Source: an uncultured Clostridia bacterium
Lineage (GTDB): Bacteria; Bacillota; Clostridia; Peptostreptococcales; Acidaminobacteraceae
DNA: 10,033 bases
Assembly: GCA_945950065.1 (NCBI GenBank)
Contig: CAMFGQ010000048.1
Span: 1-10,033, forward strand
Direction: 5' to 3'
The notes under the pieces are model-generated. The model did no database searches, was not told the origin of the DNA, and saw only the letters and a list, made by a program, of their open reading frames with translations. The translations under genes and the position numbers were made by a program. Position 1 is the first letter of the stretch. Each line of letters opens with the position of its first letter. Below are positions 1 through 6,523 of the stretch, in pieces.

Positions 1-72
1 TTCATTATGGTACAAGAAAAGGACAGTGCTGTCAACTACATAATTGATTTATCTGGGGTAATTATTAACAAA

Positions 73-87
73 CAATAATCATTACAT
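73..87. promoter_or_regulatory. Weak second Per-box-like site upstream of the -35
   Basis: CAATAAT-C-ATTACAT has the 7-1-7 layout of a Per box. By eye it matches 10 of the 14 informative bases of the Bacillus subtilis consensus TTATAATnATTATAA, and only the central TAATCATTA is symmetrical. It ends three bases before the -35 hexamer, so it could be a secondary PerR contact. The AT-rich context makes chance similarity likely. Confidence 0.3.
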
Positions 88-90
88 CTC

Positions 91-119
91 TTGACATAAT
101 ATATAATTAGTGCTATTCT
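91..119 (+). promoter_or_regulatory. Sigma-A-type promoter of the perR-peroxiredoxin operon
   Basis: A perfect -35 hexamer TTGACA (91-96) is separated by 17 bases from a -10 hexamer TATTCT (114-119). A TG at 111-112 adds an extended -10 element. Transcription would start near 126, inside the palindrome at 122-140, so a repressor bound there should block initiation. Confidence 0.85.
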
Positions 120-121
120 AT

Positions 122-140
122 ATTTAGAATCATTCTAAAT
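122..140. promoter_or_regulatory. Per-box-type operator, 19-bp perfect palindrome
   Basis: The sequence ATTTAGAATCATTCTAAAT is a perfect inverted repeat of 9-1-9. Its core TTAGAAT-C-ATTCTAA matches the Per-box consensus TTATAATnATTATAA at all but one position per arm. It covers the predicted start of transcription and lies 20 bases upstream of the perR start codon. Autorepression by the PerR encoded next door is the natural reading. Fur and Zur boxes share this architecture, so the identity of the bound regulator is inferred from the adjacent gene. Confidence 0.8.
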
Positions 141-160
141 CACTTCGAAGGAGGCGTTCT

Positions 161-571
161 ATGGAACTTTTCGAGAAAGCAATGAAAAGACTTCAAGATG
201 TAGACATTAAGCCCTCCTATCAGAGAGTGAAGGTTCTTGAGTATTTGATGAGGGATCAAAATCATCCCACGGCTGACGAGATCTATCAGAACTTGCACAA
301 GGAAACGCCAACGCTTTCAAAAGCAACTGTGTACAATACACTGCGTCTTTTTGAAGAAAGGAAGTTAGTAAGTACCATGTCTGCTGATAGGGTGGAGACC
401 CGATATGACCTTCTAACCGAAGGCCATGGTCACTTTGTCTGCACTAAGTGTGAAACCATATTCAATTTTCCTTATACCTTTAAGAACGAGTATGAGGACT
501 TGGATGGCTTTGACATCGCATCAGAAGAAATTGTATTAAAAGGAATCTGTAAAGATTGCCAAAAGAAATAA
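161..571 (+). CDS. perR: Peroxide-responsive Fur-family repressor, PerR-like
   Basis: A 136-residue Fur-family regulator, the usual PerR length. The N-terminal winged helix (about 1-80) contains the recognition segment around TLSKATVYNTLRLF (51-64). The C-terminal dimerisation domain holds a structural zinc site of two CxxC pairs (C94/C97 and C130/C133). Aligned by eye with Bacillus subtilis PerR, the regulatory metal ligands H37, D85, H91 and H93 correspond to H35, D83, H89 and H91 here. The fifth ligand, D104, is replaced by N102 in the motif IFNFP. PerR family members bind Fe or Mn and leave DNA after metal-catalysed histidine oxidation. Start choice: AAGGAGG at 148-154, six bases before ATG. 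The stop codon is part of the next gene's ribosome site, so the two genes are one transcript. PerR rather than Fur or Zur is favoured by the HPTADEIY and HGH motifs and the peroxiredoxin partner. Confidence 0.87.
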   Translation: MELFEKAMKRLQDVDIKPSYQRVKVLEYLMRDQNHPTADEIYQNLHKETPTLSKATVYNTLRLFEERKLVSTMSADRVETRYDLLTEGHGHFVCTKCETIFNFPYTFKNEYEDLDGFDIASEEIVLKGICKDCQKK

Positions 572-580
572 GGAGGAACT

Positions 581-1261
581 ATGTCTGAAGTTACTAAAGA
601 AGTAGTGTTTCCGCTAATCGGAACACCTGCACCTGCTTTCACTGCAACAACTACACAAGGTGAAATCAACTTCCCAGCAGATTATGAAGGAAAATGGGTT
701 ATTCTCTTTTCACACCCTGCTGACTTTACACCAGTATGTACAACTGAGTTTATGACCTTTGCTGCAATGCATGATGAGTTTAGAGCACTTAATACAGAGC
801 TTGTTGGTCTATCCATCGACTCTATCCACGCTCACCTAGGTTGGCTACATGCCATTAAGGGATACTCCTGGAATGGCATTGAGAATCCGTCAATCGAATT
901 CCCCGTTATTGCTGACATCAAAATGGATGTAGCAAACAAATACGGTATGCTGCAAGGTGAATCAGATACATCAGCAGTACGTGCAGTATTCTTTATCGAT
1001 CCAAAGGGAATTATCCGTACAATCATGTACTATCCTGCTTCCCTGGGAAGAAATTTTGATGAAATTAAGCGTGTTATCCTCGGTCTTCAAAAAGCCGATG
1101 CTGAACATGTAGCTCTACCTGCTAACTGGGAACCTGGAAAAGATGTTATTGTTCCACCACCAGGAACCTGTGGAGCAATCCAAGAAAGAATGGATCTTGT
1201 TAAAGGTGAAGGCTATGAAATGAAAGATTGGTTCTTAACCTTCAAGAAGGATAATCAATAA
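581..1261 (+). CDS. Prx6-like peroxiredoxin (AhpC/TSA family)
   Basis: A cytoplasmic thiol peroxidase that reduces hydrogen peroxide and organic hydroperoxides. The thioredoxin-fold AhpC/TSA domain spans about 9-145, and the peroxidatic centre is HPADFTPVCTTEF with C53, T50 and H45; R134 is the likely conserved active-site arginine. The C-terminal peroxiredoxin domain (about 165-222) carries the PPPGTCG motif with C197. At 226 residues it fits the Prx6 or archaeal-type branch rather than typical AhpC (about 187). Archaeal relatives such as the Aeropyrum enzyme carry a C-x5-C pair in a CxDWWFC motif; here the matching segment reads YEMKDWFLT, so both cysteines are absent. C197 or an external thiol may resolve the sulfenic acid. 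The strong ribosome site TAAGGAGG (569-576) contains the perR stop codon. Co-transcription with perR implies peroxide induction. Confidence 0.92.
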   Translation: MSEVTKEVVFPLIGTPAPAFTATTTQGEINFPADYEGKWVILFSHPADFTPVCTTEFMTFAAMHDEFRALNTELVGLSIDSIHAHLGWLHAIKGYSWNGIENPSIEFPVIADIKMDVANKYGMLQGESDTSAVRAVFFIDPKGIIRTIMYYPASLGRNFDEIKRVILGLQKADAEHVALPANWEPGKDVIVPPPGTCGAIQERMDLVKGEGYEMKDWFLTFKKDNQ

Positions 1262-1275
1262 AATAGCTACTCATG

Positions 1276-1313
1276 ACAAGAGCACTTCTCAGAAGTGCTC
1301 TTGTTGTTTTATT
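1276..1313 (+). terminator. Rho-independent terminator of the perR operon
   Basis: Inverted repeat of 14 bases (1276-1289 with 1291-1304), realistically a 12-bp stem with loop CTCAG, followed by TGTTTTATT. It ends the perR-peroxiredoxin transcript. Its T-rich tail overlaps the stop codon of the convergent permease gene at 1309-1311. Read on the minus strand the same hairpin lacks a clean T tract, so its use in that direction is uncertain. Confidence 0.88.
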
Positions 1314-2631
1314 CTGTTTTAATGGCTTCAATGGCAGAGAGTTTCGTTGCTCGCTTTGCTGGATAGTAGCCACTGAGAAGTCCGATTAAGGCTGAAAACA
1401 CCAAAGCTGCTAGCATCAGCCATAAGGGTACAATGGAAATTGTTCGCATGCCCCCCATTCCAAGGAAATGGTTGAGGATTTTGCTGACGATGAGGCTCAG
1501 TCCAACTCCAAGAATTCCACCACTAAGGCCAATGAGCAGTGCTTCAACGAGAAAGATAGAGCGGATGTTAGCGACGGAGGCCCCAATTACCTTCATGACG
1601 CCGATTTCTCGGGTTCGTTCATAAATACTCATGACCATGGTATTGGTAATGCCGATGGCCGCTACGATAAGAGAGATGGAACCGATACCACCGAGAACGG
1701 CTTGGATGGTACCTTGGCCCTCTTTCATACTTTCGGATAGGTCAACCATGGACTGTGTTTGATAGCCTTCTTCTCTCAGCTCATCTTGTAACACTTTGAC
1801 ATTTTCGTAGCTGTCAACTTTAATGTCCAGTCGATCATACTCATCGGATTTTTTCTGTTCCCTTTGATTTCCTGCTCCACCACCATAATAGGTGTTCGAA
1901 TCAGGGAAGAGGGCATTTTGTTCTTTTTCAAGGCGTTTAATGCCCTCCATGGGCATATAAATGTCCCATCCCTGACCTCCAATTAAACCGACGATTTCGC
2001 CATTTAATTTCTTCGTAGCGTCTTGTGAGTTGGGATGGCCAGAGCTCCAACCTATGGTGATACTCAACTTCTCTCCCATAATGTCGAAGTTAGGATCTTC
2101 CATGGCAGAGCGCTGGGTTTTTTGATCATAGAGCATTTGCTTGATTTGCTCAGGTACGACCAAGACATAACGGTCCGATGCCATGAAGTTTCTTCCCTGA
2201 ATAAATGGCTTATCAAAGACTTCAAAGTACCTTGGGTCAACACCTTGGATCTGCCCCCAAAGATCGTATTTACCAAGTTTCATGGACCCATTTAGATTAA
2301 AGCTTTTTATGCCGAAAATGTCCACCACATGGTCTTTCTGCTTTAAGAGCTTAATGGTTGTATCGTTGAGGGGAGGGGCCTTTTTACTGCTGGATCTACC
2401 CTCAGAATCTCCAAAGGACATCCTCCCGCCCTCACCATGGATGTTAATGGTGGTTAAGTCTCCGAAACCTTGGATCATCTCCATTTGTGATTTTTCGATG
2501 GCAAGTCCAAGACTCAGCATAATGATGATGGAAGTTGCTCCAATAATGACACCAAGCACCGTTAGAAATGTACGGAGTTTACGTCTCCATAGGTTCCTTA
2601 GGGAGATGCTCAGGACATCATAAATCTTCAT
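1309..2631 (-). CDS. ABC transporter permease, MacB/FtsX type
   Basis: Integral membrane subunit of a MacB-like (type VII) ABC system. From the chosen start it has 440 residues. One transmembrane helix lies at about 22-44. A large extracytoplasmic region follows (about 45-310, MacB periplasmic-core type). The C-terminal FtsX domain has three helices at about 312-336, 358-385 and 402-422, with the motif ERTREIGVMKVIGAS and the ending GYYPAKRATKLSAIEAIKTE typical of the family. The frame is open further upstream to 2709, but those 26 codons lie inside the preceding gene and have no family character. ATG at 2631 is preceded by GGAGG at a longish 12-base distance and overlaps the upstream gene by 14 bases, suggesting translational coupling. 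MacB-type permeases usually transmit force across the membrane for export or envelope processes instead of moving substrate through a pore. The substrate is unknown. Confidence 0.9.
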   Translation of the reverse strand: MKIYDVLSISLRNLWRRKLRTFLTVLGVIIGATSIIIMLSLGLAIEKSQMEMIQGFGDLTTINIHGEGGRMSFGDSEGRSSSKKAPPLNDTTIKLLKQKDHVVDIFGIKSFNLNGSMKLGKYDLWGQIQGVDPRYFEVFDKPFIQGRNFMASDRYVLVVPEQIKQMLYDQKTQRSAMEDPNFDIMGEKLSITIGWSSGHPNSQDATKKLNGEIVGLIGGQGWDIYMPMEGIKRLEKEQNALFPDSNTYYGGGAGNQREQKKSDEYDRLDIKVDSYENVKVLQDELREEGYQTQSMVDLSESMKEGQGTIQAVLGGIGSISLIVAAIGITNTMVMSIYERTREIGVMKVIGASVANIRSIFLVEALLIGLSGGILGVGLSLIVSKILNHFLGMGGMRTISIVPLWLMLAALVFSALIGLLSGYYPAKRATKLSAIEAIKTE

Positions 2632-4171
2632 GGATAAAGAGATCCTCCGCTTTTTTCTTATTCCTTCTTCTTCGGAAAATAAAGTAGGCAAGAGCTGCCA
2701 AGACAGCAAGAGCGCCTCCTATGAAGATGGGCTTGGTGTAAAAGGGCTTTTGTTCTCCCATAGTGTCAAAGGGCATTTGCTGTTCAGGATCAAAGGGTGG
2801 CATCTCCTCGTAATAGTCCTTGAACTCTTTTTCTACAGTATGGCTTGTTCCAGTGGAGTCTTCATAGGTGATGACCACTTTTCCGGTCACCTCTCCAGGT
2901 TGCTGTACCATTAGGTTTGTGTTAAAGCTATCGCTGCTACCTGTTGCGAAGTTACCCACAAAATAACGCTGCTGGTCAGGAGTAAACCCTTCACCATCAA
3001 CTGAAACCATAAAGTTGGTCAGATTATCTCGACCAGTGTTATAGAAGCGAACATCTAGATTTAAGGGCATGCCTGGTCCCATGGCACTGATGGTAGGATC
3101 GTCCATTTGAATCTTTGCAGATTGAACAACAGGGATACCGATGAGTTCTGTAGCTGTTAGCTCTTTTCCTTCATAGTCTTCATATTCGAAATTCGCTGTC
3201 ATTGTATAGCTTTTACTGACGGCTGTAGGAACAACGAAGAACTTGATGGTCTTCTTAACAGTTTCTTGAGGTCCAATATAGCCAATGTAAAAGGTATTGG
3301 AGCTACCCACTGGACTAAAGACACCGCCTCCACCGCCACCACCTGAAGGAGTCGCTCCTTGGGTTGGGGGTGCTTCAACGGTTGCATCTGTGGTTAGGAA
3401 AATTTTGATGTTACGACAACTTTTTTCGCTATTGGTATTCAGGAAGGTAAGGGTCATGGTGAACTCTTCACCTGCCTTGGGCATTTTTGGTTCAAAGCTA
3501 TATTCAGTAATGATAAGTTTGGGCTTATTCTTCTGTGTTTCTCCACCGCTAGCTACACCGCCACCAGATAGATCAACGAAACCTCCGCCGCCACCGCCAA
3601 AGAAGTCTCCTCCAAAATCAAAATCATCAGAAGGGCCAGGTCCTCCACCATTAGGAGGTGTTTGACTTGTGTCCACAGCAAGGCTGACAGTTTTAGTGAT
3701 ATCAAACTTGGTGGTAATGGGGCAGACACCATCCTGCACTTTTGGAGCGTAGACTGTGCGCAGTCCCACATCATTACTTCCATTGGGGTTGGTAGCAACT
3801 TTCAGTTTAAAGCTTAGGGTAAGGGTTTCTTTTGGATTAAGGGAATATGTATACCGATCTCTTGGCACCATAATGAAGATGGGTGCTTCACTAGGTGTAC
3901 TAACTGCAGGTGGCTGCTGCACTTTCATTTCTTTAAAATTAGGATCTAAATAAAAATTTCCGCCACTAGGTAGTTGAATCAGACTGGTGATGTCATGCAG
4001 TGCTACATCGGAGGTGTTTTTTACCGTGAACTTTAGTTCAAAGGCATCACCGGGTTTAAGTGTCTTGTCTGGTTGTTCAAAGCCGACTTCTACAGGCTCA
4101 GCTGCTGCAAAGCTGGGTAAGCTGCTAAGAAGCAGGAGTAGAGTCAGGAGTAGTGATAATAGTTTCTTCAT
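2618..4171 (-). CDS. Secreted, membrane-anchored Ig-like protein with glycine-rich linkers, partner of MacB-type ABC system
   Basis: A 517-residue extracytoplasmic protein. A Sec signal peptide (1-24) ends at AAA/EPVEV. Three segments resemble beta-sandwich domains of the CARDB/COG1361 kind (about 26-165, 215-350 and 352-450); phrases such as LKPGDAFELKFTVKNTSD and MPKAGEEFTMTLTFLNTNSE are typical of these. They are separated by glycine-rich stretches at about 174-212 and 275-283. A helix at about 482-499 followed by RRRRNKKK anchors the C terminus, with a short cytoplasmic tail. There is no LPxTG motif, so it is not an obvious sortase substrate. The only cysteines are C150 and C252. Lying between the ATPase and permease genes with overlapping frames, it probably forms the external part of the transporter, analogous in position but not in fold to MacA. 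Start: ATG with GAAAGG seven bases upstream. The family assignment is by sequence character only. Confidence 0.75.
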   Translation of the reverse strand: MKKLLSLLLTLLLLLSSLPSFAAAEPVEVGFEQPDKTLKPGDAFELKFTVKNTSDVALHDITSLIQLPSGGNFYLDPNFKEMKVQQPPAVSTPSEAPIFIMVPRDRYTYSLNPKETLTLSFKLKVATNPNGSNDVGLRTVYAPKVQDGVCPITTKFDITKTVSLAVDTSQTPPNGGGPGPSDDFDFGGDFFGGGGGGFVDLSGGGVASGGETQKNKPKLIITEYSFEPKMPKAGEEFTMTLTFLNTNSEKSCRNIKIFLTTDATVEAPPTQGATPSGGGGGGGVFSPVGSSNTFYIGYIGPQETVKKTIKFFVVPTAVSKSYTMTANFEYEDYEGKELTATELIGIPVVQSAKIQMDDPTISAMGPGMPLNLDVRFYNTGRDNLTNFMVSVDGEGFTPDQQRYFVGNFATGSSDSFNTNLMVQQPGEVTGKVVITYEDSTGTSHTVEKEFKDYYEEMPPFDPEQQMPFDTMGEQKPFYTKPIFIGGALAVLAALAYFIFRRRRNKKKAEDLFIHEDL

Positions 4172-4901
4172 CTCTTGGCCTTTCTTCGTCTTTCTCTTTC
4201 TCGAGAAGATATTCTTCTCGCGTCACGATGCGATCAATTTTCCCATCCACCATATGCAGTGAACGATCTGCATAGGCAGTAAGGGTCTCATCATGGGTGA
4301 CCATGATCAGTGTCTGGTTGTTTTCTTTGCTAAGTTGGGTAATGAGGTCGATAATCTCAAGGGTAGTCTTGGAATCAAGATTACCTGTTGGTTCATCTGC
4401 AAAAACAATGGAGGGTTTTCCTACAAAGGCTCGTGCAATACTGACCCGCTGCTGTTGTCCTCCTGAAAGCTCTTTTGGCTTATGCTTTAGTCGATCTCCA
4501 AGACCAACTAAGCGTAGCATATGAGCAGCCTCTTTTTCCCTTTCCTTCTTCGGCATCCCCTTAAATGCAAGTCCCAAAGAGACATTTTCTAAGGCATTTA
4601 AGGTCGGGATGAGATTGTAGGACTGGAAGACAAATCCAACATTGAGACTTCGAAATAGGGTAAGATCGGCTTCATCCATTTGGTCTAGGCGCAGATCACC
4701 AATCTTGATCATGCCACTGTAGGGTGGCTCAAGTCCGGCAAGCATGTTGAGTAGGGTAGATTTCCCAGACCCTGATGTGCCTAGCACACAGAGAATCTCG
4801 CCACGATAGATGTCCATATTCACCTTATTCAGAGCATAAATGGCCTCACCACCCAAGACGTAGATTTTCGTCAGATCTCGAATGGTTATTAATGGTTTCA
4901 C
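4125..4901 (-). CDS. ABC transporter ATP-binding protein, MacB/LolD type
   Basis: Cytoplasmic ATPase that powers the permease encoded two genes downstream. All nucleotide-binding motifs are present: Walker A GTSGSGKST (41-49), Q-loop Q93, signature LSGGQ (145-149), Walker B IVFADE (165-170), D-loop NLDS and switch H203. The motif QSYNLIPTLNALENV is characteristic of the MacB/LolD/FtsE group. The domain ends near residue 228. A further charged tail of about 30 residues, rich in Glu, Arg and Thr, is unusual for the family, and its last 15 codons overlap the signal-peptide region of the next gene. The start is GTG, chosen because AAAGGAGG lies four bases upstream and the protein begins with the normal family start LITIRDLTKIY. 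It is the first gene of the operon. Confidence 0.95.
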   Translation of the reverse strand: MKPLITIRDLTKIYVLGGEAIYALNKVNMDIYRGEILCVLGTSGSGKSTLLNMLAGLEPPYSGMIKIGDLRLDQMDEADLTLFRSLNVGFVFQSYNLIPTLNALENVSLGLAFKGMPKKEREKEAAHMLRLVGLGDRLKHKPKELSGGQQQRVSIARAFVGKPSIVFADEPTGNLDSKTTLEIIDLITQLSKENNQTLIMVTHDETLTAYADRSLHMVDGKIDRIVTREEYLLEKEKDEERPRDEETIITTPDSTPAS

Positions 4902-4923
4902 AGGACCTCCTTTCCTTATCTAT

Positions 4924-4951
4924 ATTATACTTAACAATTGATGAGTTTCTA
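4924..4951 (-). promoter_or_regulatory. Promoter of the ABC operon
   Basis: Reading the minus strand, a perfect -10 TATAAT (4924-4929) follows a -35-like TAGAAA (4946-4951, four of six matches) at 16 bases. The start point would fall about ten bases upstream of the ribosome site of the ATPase gene, leaving a very short leader. Confidence 0.6.
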
Positions 4952-5073
4952 GGACAAAATTCTTAAAAACTGCTTAATTTACACTTATTTTGACAAGACT
5001 TCATCGATTGATGGAATTTCAATGAATTCTGAGACTTGATGGAGATCAATCTATCCAAAAAACCTATGACTTA

Positions 5074-5082
5074 TGGTAAACT
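5074..5082 (+). promoter_or_regulatory. Possible extended -10 element upstream of the 5103 gene
   Basis: TGGTAAACT carries an extended -10 TG followed by a -10-like TAAACT (5077-5082), about 20 bases before the coding start. No credible -35 hexamer lies at normal distance. The perfect TTGACA at 4990-4995 has no good -10 hexamer 16-18 bases downstream. The operon promoter therefore remains uncertain. Confidence 0.3.
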
Positions 5083-5102
5083 AGTTTGGAAAGGAATGGA
5101 TC

Positions 5103-5831
5103 ATGGCCAAGGGAATGTTCGAAGAATTTTTACAAGAAATACAGGGTGATCTCGATAAAGAACACCACCCTTTATCTCGTATCAAAGAAGAAAAAAAGTT
5201 TATCTTAGATGCCTTGACAAAACTGCGTCAAGAGCTTCGCTTTATAGAGATCCACGGAAAGTGGAAAGAAGCTGAAGAACCCCTTCTTCAACTGAAGAAC
5301 ATAGGGGGACATCATGAAAAGCTCAATCTCTTTGATGAATTCTTTATTGAACCTGAGGATCTCTACTATCGGCGTCTGATGAGGCATGAGCAAGAAGCCA
5401 TTGAAGAATCTTTAGATGAACTCTTGCACATTTTCTTGCGTGAAGACATCAATTTTGTGGAGAAGATCTGGCGTGTCGAAGCCCTAACGAAGTTAATTCA
5501 GGAACAAGACAAACGAGAAGACATTTTTCTCCAAATGCTAGAAGAAAAACTCACTGAACATGAGTGGAGAGAAAAAGCAAATCAGCTTGAAGCTATGGGC
5601 TATCTCATGGGGAGGGTTGAACCCTACAATCCTACCTTAAGGCGCATCGATCCCTCCTTAAAGCGAGAAGAATTCGAAGCCATTGTCATGGCTTTGCCCT
5701 TAAGAATAGCCTATGAGAATTCCCGAGGAGAACTATTACTACTAAAAGACTTTGCTCCCGATCTAGATGCAGACTGGATTGAGCTACCAGAAGGACTAGG
5801 CAAAATCTATTTTGAAGAGGAAAAAGAATGA
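5103..5831 (+). CDS. Uncharacterised charged helical protein, first gene of the C26 operon
   Basis: I do not recognise this 242-residue protein. It has no signal peptide, no membrane segment and no cysteine, and is strongly charged with an acidic excess. Residues about 20-65 and 92-165 are predicted by eye to be long amphipathic helices, possibly coiled coil (for example EEKKFILDALTKLRQEL and EEKLTEHEWREKANQLE). The last 70 residues look more globular, with MGRVEPYNPTLRRIDPSLKREEF, ALPLRIAYENSRGELLLL and an acidic ending. A cytoplasmic role is likely. Start: ATG with AAAGGA seven bases upstream. Its stop overlaps the next start as ATGA, so translation is coupled to the C26 hydrolase, which suggests a shared task or physical contact. 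The reading frame is certain; the function is not known. Confidence 0.85.
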   Translation: MAKGMFEEFLQEIQGDLDKEHHPLSRIKEEKKFILDALTKLRQELRFIEIHGKWKEAEEPLLQLKNIGGHHEKLNLFDEFFIEPEDLYYRRLMRHEQEAIEESLDELLHIFLREDINFVEKIWRVEALTKLIQEQDKREDIFLQMLEEKLTEHEWREKANQLEAMGYLMGRVEPYNPTLRRIDPSLKREEFEAIVMALPLRIAYENSRGELLLLKDFAPDLDADWIELPEGLGKIYFEEEKE

Positions 5832-6523
5832 AAAAAATCATTGGCATTAGTATGAGCACAAAAGAGGGACAAAACCCTAAAAACTACCTAGATTACGACT
5901 ATGTGGATGCTGTGATTGCAGCAGGTGGTATTCCTCTGTTAATCCCTAATATCGGAGCTGAATATGCAGGGGAGTATATTAAGAACATTGGTGGACTGAT
6001 TCTCTCTGGTGGGGCAGATGTCACACCCTTTTACTATCACGAAAATCCCCACAAGGTATCTGGTCCTTTTTCTTTAGAACGAGACATTATGGAAATCGCC
6101 CTTTATAAAGAAGCAAGAAAGACTGGACTACCCATCCTAGGCATTTGTAGAGGCATGCAAATCATTGCAGCCATTGAGGGTGGTGGACTGATTCAGGATA
6201 TTCCTAGCCAATTTGAGAGTGATATGGTCCACGTGCTGTCAAAACCTCCCTATATCACCCAACATCTGGCTAAAGGTGTAGATGGGACCTTGATTGCTGA
6301 ACTTCTTGGAACAGGAGAAAGAGTCATCAACAGCCTTCACCATCAAGGAGTTAAATCCATGCCCAAGGACTTTGTCATTAGCATGAGTGCACGAGATGGC
6401 ATGATTGAAGCCATAGAAAATAAAGAGAAAACCGTCTTAGCCCTGCAGTTTCATCCTGAACGGTTGCACAGGGATGATGACTTTCTAAAACTCTTTTCTT
6501 GGCTTGTTGAGGAGGCAAAATGA
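5828..6523 (+). CDS. Gamma-glutamyl-gamma-aminobutyrate hydrolase-like protein (peptidase C26, class I glutamine amidotransferase fold)
   Basis: A 231-residue cytoplasmic hydrolase of the PuuD/C26 family, which cleaves gamma-glutamyl amide bonds such as in gamma-glutamyl-GABA. Family motifs occur in order: LILSGGADVTPFYYHENPH (58-75) with the GGxDVxPxxY signature, nucleophile C107 in ILGICRGMQ, INSLHHQGV (168-175), and catalytic H209 with E211 in LQFHPE. The triad is complete, so it should be active. The substrate is not fixed by sequence: no puuABC-type polyamine genes are present here, and members of this family also act on other gamma-glutamyl compounds. The length is slightly shorter than Escherichia coli PuuD (about 254). 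It overlaps both neighbours through ATGA junctions. A GAGG seven bases upstream gives a modest ribosome site, consistent with coupling to the first gene. Confidence 0.9.
   Translation: MKKIIGISMSTKEGQNPKNYLDYDYVDAVIAAGGIPLLIPNIGAEYAGEYIKNIGGLILSGGADVTPFYYHENPHKVSGPFSLERDIMEIALYKEARKTGLPILGICRGMQIIAAIEGGGLIQDIPSQFESDMVHVLSKPPYITQHLAKGVDGTLIAELLGTGERVINSLHHQGVKSMPKDFVISMSARDGMIEAIENKEKTVLALQFHPERLHRDDDFLKLFSWLVEEAK

Noticed and set aside
1..78. Open frame from the window edge ending in TAA at 76-78, a possible tail of an upstream gene
   Set aside because: Only 25 codons, no recognisable family pattern, and other frames in the region are similarly short. It cannot be told apart from chance.
2632..2709. 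Upstream extension of the permease reading frame to an ATG at 2709
   Set aside because: The extra 26 residues overlap the coding end of the surface protein and do not resemble a permease N terminus. The family-typical start KIYDVLSISLRNLWRRKLRT begins at 2631.
2618..2740. Surface protein C terminus as an LPxTG-type sortase substrate
   Set aside because: It has a hydrophobic helix and basic residues, but no LPxTG-like motif before the helix, and the tail after the basic cluster is too long. A simple membrane anchor fits better.
1433..3953. Several plus-strand open frames of 60-120 codons opposite the ABC operon, some rich in proline
   Set aside because: They mirror glycine-rich and other well-supported minus-strand coding regions, lack ribosome sites and resemble no protein family.
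4990..5018. Perfect TTGACA as the -35 of the 5103 operon
   Set aside because: Bases 16-18 positions downstream do not form a -10 hexamer, and the site is over 100 bases from the gene.
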